Of a stretch of DNA of 32,948 nt, positions 21,931-28,409 are shown in pieces (the first letter of the stretch is position 1; each line of letters starts with the position of its first letter). The DNA is from an uncultured Clostridia bacterium (GTDB lineage: Bacteria; Bacillota; Clostridia; TANB77; CAG-508). The stretch is from positions 1 to 32,948 of the forward strand of contig CANQEK010000004.1 of the NCBI GenBank assembly GCA_947594985.1, written 5' to 3'. Made by a program: the position numbers and the translations under genes. Under the pieces are notes generated by a model, which was not told the origin of the DNA, did not search any database, and saw nothing but the letters and a program-made list of their open reading frames with translations.

Positions 21931-24069
21931 TTATTTAAAGATACTAGTAATTAATTCAACTAGATTATACTTTGAGAAGAACATCACAAAGATTATCGAG
22001 ACTGTGCTCATTATCTTTATCAAAATATCAAGTGATGGACCCACAGTATCTTTAAAAGGATCACCGACTGTATCTCCTACAACGCTAGCTTTATGCATTA
22101 GGCTACCTTTTTGTCCACTAGATTCAATGAACTTCTTGGCATTATCCCATGCGCCACCGCTGTTTCCACAAAAAATAGCTAACATAATAGCTGACAGAGT
22201 TGATCCCATCAATATACCAGCTACAAATTGTGGACCACCTATAAAACCAGCAAGAATTGGTACAAATATTGATATTAACGCAGGTAGCTTCATTTCAGCT
22301 AAAGCTCCATTTGTCGCAATCGCTATGCACCTTTTATAGTCTGGTTTTCCTTTGCCTTCCATTATTCCTGGAATTCTTAAAAATTGACTGCGTACTTCAT
22401 CAACCATTTTACCTGCTGATTTAGAAACCGCATTAATTAAAAGACCCGAGAAATAATACGAAATTGCAGCACCTATCATAGTACCTGACAATACTAGAGG
22501 ATTTAGGATATCGAGTGTAACCTCGATACTAATTGGTGTGAAAGTATAGAGATAAGAGATCATTAGCGATACTGTTGCAAAAGCCGCAGATCCTATTGCA
22601 GAACCTTTCCCCATAGCTGCAGTCGTATTGCCTAAAGCATCCAGCAAATCTGTGATAGACCTTACATTATCAGGAAGATGTGCCATTTCTGCAATTCCTC
22701 CTGCATTGTCGCTTATTGGTCCATACGTATCTACTGAAACAGTCATTGTCACAAAGGAAAGCATCCCAACAGCTGCCATTGCAATTCCAAAGATACCTGC
22801 ACACGCATAGGCTATCAAGACACCAAAACCTATTAAAATCACTGAAAGTAACGTTGATTTCATTCCTACTGACATGCCTTGTGTAATTGTCATAGCTGCC
22901 CCCTCTTTAGAGGCATCAGCAATGGACTTTGTTGGTTTAAAATCGAAAGAAGTATATCTTTCTGAAACAAAACCTATGCATATTCCAGCTAAAATACCTA
23001 CTACCGCTGAAATCCATGGTGATAGCATTCCAAATTTAAACGGTAATTGGCCAAAGTCTTCGCCGTTAAAGACAGCTAATGTGTACGCCAGATTTAAAAT
23101 TCCTGTGAAGCCTGCAGCTATCCAATTAGCTTTGTTAAATTCTTTACGGGGATTTAATGATGAGTTTTTCGTCCTTAACACAAAAATTAAGGATAAAATA
23201 CAGGAAATCAACCCTAAAGTAGCAAAGTGTAAAGGATATAGTAACAACTTTTCAAAAAGCTGTTCACTAAGAGGTTGGGATTTTGCTCTATAGCTTATAA
23301 AGAGATGAATTGCAAGAATTATTGCACTTACAATTGCACCAACATAGCTTTCAAGCAAATCGGAACCCAATCCTGCTGTATCTCCAACGTTATCTCCAAC
23401 GCAATCAGCAATAACTGCTGGATTACGAGGGTCATCTTCAGGAATACCGTTTTCGTTCTTCCCTACTAAGTCAGCACCCATGTCAGCTGCTTTAGTAAAA
23501 ATACCGCCACCAACACGGTTGAACATGGCTATCATCGAGCAGCCTAAAGCATAACTTGATAAGCACATTGAAAATGGTACGAAAGATAATCCACACCAAT
23601 TTGTATAAGATGCCATACCAGATACTTGAGGTTTAAACAAGATGAAAACCAATATAAAACCTACAAGTGCAAATGAGCTTACAGATAGTCCCATAACAGA
23701 ACCACCTCTCAAAGCAACCTTTAAGGTTTTACCAACATCACCAGTAGTTCGAGCAGTATTAGCTACTCTAACATTTGCATAAGTAGCCATTTTCATACCA
23801 AAAAGACCAGCTAAACCACTTACAGTTGCACCTATCAAAAATGTAACTGCACTTTGCCATGAAATGAACACTGCTGAAATAATAGTAAAAGCTATTACGG
23901 CTTTAATTAGAACCTTGTACTCGTTCAGTAAGAACGTATCCGCACCAATACGAATATTGAGTGCAATTTCTGACATTTCCTTGGTTCCTTCGCCTAACCG
24001 CTTAACCTTGAAAAAGTTAAGCAATGCGTATTGAATACCCAATAATGCTACTATAATAATTAGGATCAT
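21931..24069 (-). CDS. hppA: Membrane-bound pyrophosphatase HppA, predicted K+-dependent and Na+-pumping
   Basis: This 712-residue, roughly 16-helix ion pump is driven by pyrophosphate hydrolysis. The Mg-PPi site motifs are present: GADLVGK (198-204), EDDPRNPAVIADCVGDNVGD (211-230) and DTYGPISDNAGGIAEM (448-462). Published subclass determinants can be read. GNTTAAMGKG has Ala484/Gly487 where K+-independent enzymes have Lys/Thr, so K+ dependence is predicted. SDLLESYVG puts the gate glutamate (E240) three residues after D237, as in Na+ pumps, rather than seven as in plant H+ pumps. It has a very strong SD (AAGGAGGGG), its own promoter and its own terminator. Its base composition is clearly richer in G+C than the genes around it, suggesting acquisition or strong codon selection. 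Confidence 0.95.
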   Translation of the reverse strand: MILIIIVALLGIQYALLNFFKVKRLGEGTKEMSEIALNIRIGADTFLLNEYKVLIKAVIAFTIISAVFISWQSAVTFLIGATVSGLAGLFGMKMATYANVRVANTARTTGDVGKTLKVALRGGSVMGLSVSSFALVGFILVFILFKPQVSGMASYTNWCGLSFVPFSMCLSSYALGCSMIAMFNRVGGGIFTKAADMGADLVGKNENGIPEDDPRNPAVIADCVGDNVGDTAGLGSDLLESYVGAIVSAIILAIHLFISYRAKSQPLSEQLFEKLLLYPLHFATLGLISCILSLIFVLRTKNSSLNPRKEFNKANWIAAGFTGILNLAYTLAVFNGEDFGQLPFKFGMLSPWISAVVGILAGICIGFVSERYTSFDFKPTKSIADASKEGAAMTITQGMSVGMKSTLLSVILIGFGVLIAYACAGIFGIAMAAVGMLSFVTMTVSVDTYGPISDNAGGIAEMAHLPDNVRSITDLLDALGNTTAAMGKGSAIGSAAFATVSLMISYLYTFTPISIEVTLDILNPLVLSGTMIGAAISYYFSGLLINAVSKSAGKMVDEVRSQFLRIPGIMEGKGKPDYKRCIAIATNGALAEMKLPALISIFVPILAGFIGGPQFVAGILMGSTLSAIMLAIFCGNSGGAWDNAKKFIESSGQKGSLMHKASVVGDTVGDPFKDTVGPSLDILIKIMSTVSIIFVMFFSKYNLVELITSIFK

Positions 24070-24186
24070 TTATATCCCCTCCTTTTTTTTTATGCATTAT
24101 TTTAGGGACGCTTAGATACCGTTTGTTTCCTCCTTTCATTCTGTTGATATCTATTACTTATAAATAGCTAATAGCTAATTAAAAAT

Positions 24187-24215
24187 ATTATAACAGCATT
24201 TAGGGTATTAATCAA
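24187..24215 (-). promoter_or_regulatory. Extended -10 promoter of hppA
   Basis: Minus-strand -35 TTGATT (24210-24215), 17-bp spacer ending in TGT, -10 TATAAT (24187-24192), one of the best promoter matches in the window. It implies a leader of about 110 bases, which contains an orphan SD (AAAGGAGG at 24129-24136) with no start codon at the right distance. Confidence 0.7.
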
Positions 24216-24225
24216 TAGAAAGAAA

Positions 24226-24289
24226 AATTTAATTTTGAAAATACAAATTTAATTTTGAAAATACAAATTTAATTTTGAAAATACAAATT
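24226..24289. repeat. Three tandem 20-bp repeats between divergent hppA and tRNA-Leu promoters
   Basis: The unit AATTTTGAAAATACAAATTT starts at 24231, 24251 and 24271, with partial units on both sides; the visible copies are identical. It fills the space between the minus-strand hppA promoter and the plus-strand tRNA promoter. It could be a regulator-binding array or simple slippage. Confidence 0.85.
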
Positions 24290-24311
24290 GTATAAAAATA
24301 TAAATAAAATA

Positions 24312-24340
24312 TAGACAAGTAAAAAATAATATGATACTAT
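24312..24340 (+). promoter_or_regulatory. Promoter of tRNA-Leu
   Basis: -35 TAGACA (24312-24317), 17-bp spacer, -10 TACTAT (24335-24340), about 12 bases upstream of the mature tRNA 5' end. Confidence 0.55.
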
Positions 24341-24351
24341 AGTATAGAATT

Positions 24352-24434
24352 GCTGATGTGGCGAAATTGGTATACGCACAGCACTCAAAATGCTGCGAGA
24401 AATCATGTGGGTTCGAGTCCCACCATCAGCACCA
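24352..24434 (+). tRNA. tRNA-Leu (anticodon CAA)
   Basis: The acceptor arms GCTGATG (24352-24358) and CATCAGC (24424-24430) pair perfectly, with discriminator A and an encoded CCA at 24432-24434. The anticodon stem CAGCA/TGCTG encloses CTCAAAA, so the anticodon at 24386-24388 is CAA and reads UUG. The D-loop has GG, the T arm is GTGGG-TTCGAGT-CCCAC, and the variable arm is about 11 bases, short for a class II tRNA. The antisense frame gives the well-known spurious DGGTRTH peptide. Confidence 0.97.
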
Positions 24435-24466
24435 ATAACGTATCTGTTCGAACTAACAGATAGATT

Positions 24467-24500
24467 AAAAATCATTCAAATAGTTGAATGATTTTTTATT
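24467..24500 (+). terminator. Terminator after tRNA-Leu
   Basis: Arms at about 24467-24479 and 24484-24496 (core ATCATTCAA/TTGAATGAT) with a 4-base loop run into a T-rich tail. A second small hairpin (TATCTGTT/AACAGATA, about 24440-24462) lies between it and the tRNA and could aid 3' processing. Confidence 0.8.
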
Positions 24501-24661
24501 TAGCCAAAAATCATCCTATATCCTAAAAAGGAAGAATATTTTGTTTTGGAAATGGAGTGGCAGAGCAAAATAAAGTAGCTTTATATTTGTTTAATGATAT
24601 AAAGTTATAGAAGGTAGTTTTTAGAAAAATATTGTAAAGAGTATTTTTTTATATAAAAATG

Positions 24662-24670
24662 TGTTATAAT
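24662..24670 (+). promoter_or_regulatory. Extended -10 element of the NDT-Maf gene
   Basis: TGTTATAAT at 24662-24670 is a perfect extended -10; no good -35 is seen 17-18 bases upstream. It overlaps the ATG at 24669-24671, which therefore cannot be the translation start of a transcript made here. The start at 24717 with AGGAGG fits. A short inverted repeat (TACATA/TATGTA) follows just downstream of the predicted transcript start. Confidence 0.5.
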
Positions 24671-24716
24671 GCAAATACATATTTTTTTGTATGTAATATT
24701 TTTAGGAGGTATTTAT

Positions 24717-25754
24717 ATGCCAGAAGTAGCACAAAAAGTGAGAATCTCTTATGAAAGAGAAACAAAAACTTTGCATTCATTTTTTGCATTAAAATTCCAT
24801 GATGGTGATGAAGATCGTGCAAAAGTTGAAGCTATTGAATCAGCTTTGAACAAAGCAGGAATTAAAATAACCTTAATGGCACGAGATGTAGAAAAATGGG
24901 GTAATGCAAACATTCCCAATGGTAAAACATTAATGAAAGATTATGCCTTTCCAGCAATGTTACAGTGTGACTGTAATATAATTGAATTCAGCGAAAAAGG
25001 TGTAGGACTTGGTATGAATGGAGGATTCTGTTATGCAGTAGGGAAACCTATTTATGTTATTGCAAAAACAAATAGTGATATTTCTACAACAATGGCTAAT
25101 ATTGCTACAGACATTATTTTTTATGATAAACCAGAGGATTTAGTAGAGCCTTTTACAAGAATAGTAAACAACTTTCCACGTGTAATTTTGGCATCTAAAT
25201 CTGCTGTTCGTAAACAACAACTAATTGACAATAGTATTCCATTTGAAGTTATTGTTAGCAATGCTGACGAAACACCCGATAAGTCTAAATCTTTCAAAAA
25301 TCAATTAGCTGAAATTTCTATGCGCAAAGCACAAACAGTTTTTGAAAAGACCAAAGATAGAGGTGTAAGGCTTATCATTGCTGGAGACCAAAATATTGTA
25401 TTTAATGGAATGATGTACGGAAAACCAAAAACTATTGCTGAAGCTCGTAGTCTTCTTAGTCAAATGAGAGGTTCAGAAGAAGTATATGCTTATACTGGCA
25501 ATGCTGTATTATTAGCTAAGAATGATAAAATTCTTCAAAGCATTAATATTACAGATGTTGCAAGATTAAGTATTGATAATATTTCTGATGAAGTGATGGA
25601 CAACTACTTAAATGATAGTACTTGTTTGTCTTTTTATGGTGGAATATCTATTAATAATGCTTTTGTACATCTTAAAGAAGGACGTTTATCAACAGCTAAA
25701 GGAATGACTTTAGAATATGCGAAAGAAATAATGCCAAACCTTGCAGAACGTTAA
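24717..25754 (+). CDS. Fusion of a nucleoside 2-deoxyribosyltransferase-like domain and a Maf-like nucleotide pyrophosphatase domain
   Basis: The start is the ATG at 24717 behind AGGAGG; the frame upstream contains the promoter. The product has 345 residues. Residues 15-150 resemble the nucleoside 2-deoxyribosyltransferase fold: SFFALKF, a helix, then a short-strand core with CDCNIIEF and GLGMNGGFCYAVGKPIYVI. The usual catalytic ExG is replaced by NGG (101-103), so the classical nucleophile seems absent. Residues 155-345 resemble Maf proteins, which hydrolyse non-canonical or pyrimidine NTPs: ILASKSAVRKQQL (S160, R165), SNADET (D184, E185), K204, GDQNIV (D223) and GKP (235-237). The late DKAGAY motif of Maf is not recognisable. 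The gene is monocistronic with its own promoter and terminator, and an HD hydrolase follows. The domain assignments are mine, by motif; a nucleotide house-cleaning role is inference. Confidence 0.72.
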   Translation: MPEVAQKVRISYERETKTLHSFFALKFHDGDEDRAKVEAIESALNKAGIKITLMARDVEKWGNANIPNGKTLMKDYAFPAMLQCDCNIIEFSEKGVGLGMNGGFCYAVGKPIYVIAKTNSDISTTMANIATDIIFYDKPEDLVEPFTRIVNNFPRVILASKSAVRKQQLIDNSIPFEVIVSNADETPDKSKSFKNQLAEISMRKAQTVFEKTKDRGVRLIIAGDQNIVFNGMMYGKPKTIAEARSLLSQMRGSEEVYAYTGNAVLLAKNDKILQSINITDVARLSIDNISDEVMDNYLNDSTCLSFYGGISINNAFVHLKEGRLSTAKGMTLEYAKEIMPNLAER

Positions 25755-25799
25755 TACGTATTTCTATCAATATTGCAAGCATTAATGTATTTCATTTTT

Positions 25800-25848
25800 A
25801 TAGGGTATTATGAATTTTTGTTCAAAATACCCTATTTGCTTGTTTATT
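25800..25848 (+). terminator. Terminator after the NDT-Maf gene
   Basis: ATAGGGTATT (25800-25809) pairs with AATACCCTAT (25826-25835) across a 16-base loop that can add three further pairs; a T-rich tail follows. It separates this gene from the HD gene downstream. Confidence 0.8.
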
Positions 25849-25875
25849 TATAAATATATTATTTTACATGTGTTG

Positions 25876-25904
25876 TAGACATTTATGAGGATTTATGCTA
25901 GAAT
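25876..25904 (+). promoter_or_regulatory. Extended -10 promoter of the HD gene
   Basis: -35 TAGACA (25876-25881), 17-bp spacer ending TGC, -10 TAGAAT (25899-25904). The -35 is identical to that of the tRNA-Leu promoter upstream. Confidence 0.6.
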
Positions 25905-25956
25905 AGTTTTAAATTAAATTTTAAAATATAGAAAAATTTTAAGGAAAATTAAAACC

Positions 25957-26604
25957 ATGAAAATAAATGATGATTTAAAAGAATATATTGAAGAGAATAT
26001 ATTTCCAGAATATTCTAAAAATGAATCTACACATAATATTGAACATATAAAGTATGTTATCAACAGAAGCTTTAAGTTTGCCGATACTGTACCCAATATA
26101 AATTATGATATGGTATATACTATTGCATCTTATCATGATATTGGACATCATATAGATTCTAAAAGACATGAAATTATCTCTGCAGAAATAATGTCAAAAG
26201 ATAAAAACTTAAAGAAATTTTTTTCAGAAAAGGAATTAAAAATTATGAAAGATGCTATTGAAGATCATAGAGCATCTTCTGACCATGAACCTAGAAGTAT
26301 TTATGGTAAAATAGTTTCAACAGCTGATAGAAATAATACAGTAGAAGCTTGCTTGAGAAGATCATATTTTTATCATAAAAAACTTCATCCAGAATATGAT
26401 GATAAACAAATATTTGAAGATTGTCATTTTCATTTAAATGATAAATTCGGTAAAAATGGTTATGCAAAATTTTTCTTTAAAGATGAAGAATACGAAAATT
26501 TTTTAACAGATATAAGAGAACTATTATCAGACAAAAATAACTTTATTGAAATACAAAAAAATTATATTAATGATCTAATAGCAAAGGGAATAATAAAAGA
26601 GTAA
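25957..26604 (+). CDS. HD-domain phosphohydrolase
   Basis: This 215-residue soluble protein carries the HD signature: H26 in STHNIEHIKYV, H60-D61 in ASYHDIGHH, H104 in EDHRASS, and D124 in TADRNN. This is the metal-binding layout of HD phosphohydrolases that act on nucleotides or phosphate esters. The substrate cannot be told from the motif; the family includes dNTPases, nucleotidases and (p)ppGpp-type enzymes, and no synthetase domain is present. The SD AAGGA lies about 12 bases from the ATG, a somewhat long spacing. It has its own promoter and lies 200 bases downstream of the NDT-Maf gene on the same strand. It ends in the composite hairpin region shared with the convergent gene. Confidence 0.85.
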   Translation: MKINDDLKEYIEENIFPEYSKNESTHNIEHIKYVINRSFKFADTVPNINYDMVYTIASYHDIGHHIDSKRHEIISAEIMSKDKNLKKFFSEKELKIMKDAIEDHRASSDHEPRSIYGKIVSTADRNNTVEACLRRSYFYHKKLHPEYDDKQIFEDCHFHLNDKFGKNGYAKFFFKDEEYENFLTDIRELLSDKNNFIEIQKNYINDLIAKGIIKE

Positions 26605-26689
26605 AAAATTCACATCAAAAATGCACCTCCTAAAATTAGATTTTTTAGTCTAACTTTTGGGGTGCACTTCAATTACAGATGTGAATTTT
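26605..26689. repeat. Nested inverted repeats between convergent genes: bidirectional terminator with an IS-end-like insert
   Basis: The outer arms (26605-26616 and 26678-26689) form a perfect 12-bp stem, AAAATTCACATC and its reverse complement, with T-rich tails on both strands, so it can terminate both convergent genes. The inner arms (26622-26640 and 26649-26666) form an imperfect inverted repeat. On the minus strand these read GTGCACCCCAAAAGTTAGAC at one end, which looks to me like the terminal repeat of IS3/IS150-type elements; no transposase remains. The IS link is from memory and unchecked. Confidence 0.6.
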
Positions 26690-26713
26690 ATTTTTATTTA
26701 GTAATTTGACATT

Positions 26714-28330
26714 TTACTTTTCTATTAATTTAATATCTTTCTTATTTACAATAGCTGGATATACAATATTTAATGGTAATACCAACACTAGAATATATAC
26801 ATATCTTAATGCTTGCGCCATAGGAGTTGCTATCATAATTGTTGCCCATAAAACTAATCCTGGTAGATAACCAATTAAATTTCTATTGTTACTTAATCTA
26901 AAAGTAAATAACATACTAATAGCCATTATCCAAAAGAAAAATCCTCCACTATAATGTTGTACTCTTAATAAATCTTCTTTAAAACTTATATTCAAATTTT
27001 CCTTAATTAAATCTGTATTTGGTATTGTTGAGTCTAAAGAATACCAAGTAACAGCTGATGTATATGCTTCATCACCTTTAACATTAAATGTCCAAAAGCC
27101 AGATGTTTGTAATAAAAATGCTTTAACATATTCACTTGGATTTTGAATTAATAATTCAAACCATAATTTCAAATAATCCATTTTATGATTCTCTAAATAC
27201 TCTGAATTAAAATCAGTATCCCACTTTATTCTATCAGCAATCATAGCTCTATAATCATCTTTAATCTTTTCTATTGGCAATACTTTTTCTATCAATTCTC
27301 TTTGTTCATCTGTAATATTTCCGTCAACTTTTACAACTCTTGCAATTTGTTGAATTGGTATAGCAAGATTCTCTACAAATTCAGTCTTTTCTATTCCAAA
27401 AATAGGATATAACATTTCAATTAAAAAAGCTAAAAATATAGTTATCATTGAAATAGTAAAAAACATTTTTATATTTTTAACATAATATTCTTTTTTAAAT
27501 CCTTTTATATATGTAAAAAATAAAACCACAATAGAAACTAAAACAACAAATTTTCCATTACTTCTTAAAAATATCATTAAAAATCCATAAACACAAAATT
27601 TAATTATGTTTTTAGTCTCTATTTCTCTATTATTAAAATTCTCCAATAAATCAATTAATCCCAAAGAAAATAAAAATAGTACTAAGGAAAATGGTGTATC
27701 TTTCCAAATAGATACACTATATAATGGGTATAATTTAAAAAAACCTAAAAATAAGGTTATTCCTGTTACTATAGTTGGATTTACTTTTTTGTTTAAAAGC
27801 CAATATATAAAATATGTTAATACAGTTACCATAAATATTACTTGTATAAACGAGAATACTCCAAAACCTTTAACTAGATTATTTTTAAATAATCTTAATA
27901 TATTGAATGATAATGTATATAACACAGGATGATGTGCTGTAAATTGATCATTTCCCATTGCCATATTGTATGATACCCATGTATCTACAAAAACCCCACC
28001 AGGATATACACTTAAATAATATATTAAATAAATAATCAATAAAAATATAAATGTTATAAAACAAAATAATCTTTTATGTTCAAAATCCTCTTGTTTTATA
28101 ATAGTATTTATTACTTTTTTATAGTGTTTTTCAATTACATATAGTAACAAATAAATTAATGGAACTAAAAATATAAGTATTGTAAATTCTTTTAAAAATA
28201 TTAATTCCATATAATTATCATTAGCAACTAATTCAAAAAAAACTATTTTGTTCATTAAAAATAATGCTAACGAGAATATAACTGAAAAAATCAATCTGCT
28301 ATAAGATATTTTTGATAAAATTTTCTTCAA
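26714..28330 (-). CDS. Multi-pass membrane protein, DUF6020-like
   Basis: This 538-residue protein has about eleven to twelve hydrophobic segments. The conserved-looking stretch YPGGVFVDTWVSYNMAM, then FTAHHPVLYTL, and later SIWKDTPFS, matches what I know of DUF6020 family proteins, which are annotated as membrane proteins of unknown function and may be GT-C-like. A soluble loop of about 130 residues (roughly 330-460) lies before the last membrane segments. The start is TTG at 28328-28330, with AAAGGAA eight bases upstream. It lies 79 bases downstream of the 774-residue gene; no strong promoter is seen between them, so read-through is possible. Confidence 0.65.
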   Translation of the reverse strand: MKKILSKISYSRLIFSVIFSLALFLMNKIVFFELVANDNYMELIFLKEFTILIFLVPLIYLLLYVIEKHYKKVINTIIKQEDFEHKRLFCFITFIFLLIIYLIYYLSVYPGGVFVDTWVSYNMAMGNDQFTAHHPVLYTLSFNILRLFKNNLVKGFGVFSFIQVIFMVTVLTYFIYWLLNKKVNPTIVTGITLFLGFFKLYPLYSVSIWKDTPFSLVLFLFSLGLIDLLENFNNREIETKNIIKFCVYGFLMIFLRSNGKFVVLVSIVVLFFTYIKGFKKEYYVKNIKMFFTISMITIFLAFLIEMLYPIFGIEKTEFVENLAIPIQQIARVVKVDGNITDEQRELIEKVLPIEKIKDDYRAMIADRIKWDTDFNSEYLENHKMDYLKLWFELLIQNPSEYVKAFLLQTSGFWTFNVKGDEAYTSAVTWYSLDSTIPNTDLIKENLNISFKEDLLRVQHYSGGFFFWIMAISMLFTFRLSNNRNLIGYLPGLVLWATIMIATPMAQALRYVYILVLVLPLNIVYPAIVNKKDIKLIEK

Positions 28331-28409
28331 TTTAATTTCCTTTCTAATCTATAAAATAATAATCACATAAAATAATATTATTTATATCTATTTTCAAAAT
28401 ATAACTAAA

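Noticed and set aside
21896..23469. Several plus-strand open frames of 60-147 codons opposite hppA
   Set aside because: They are complementary-strand shadows of a strongly supported gene with conserved motifs, and have no SD or promoter.
24020..24139. Short minus-strand frame starting MKGGNKRYLSVPK overlapping the hppA start
   Set aside because: It has no SD before its ATG, and most of it lies over the SD and start of hppA; it is more likely chance.
24269..24475. A 68-codon minus-strand frame containing GADGGTRTHMISRS
   Set aside because: It is the antisense of the tRNA-Leu gene; DGGTRTH peptides are a classic artefact of translating tRNA complements.
24669..24716. Upstream ATG extension of the NDT-Maf gene
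   Set aside because: That ATG overlaps the -10 box and has no SD; AGGAGG precedes the ATG at 24717.
24435..25754. Genomic island integrated at the 3' end of tRNA-Leu
   Set aside because: No repeat of the tRNA 3' end, integrase or mobility gene was found downstream, only a terminator and ordinary genes.
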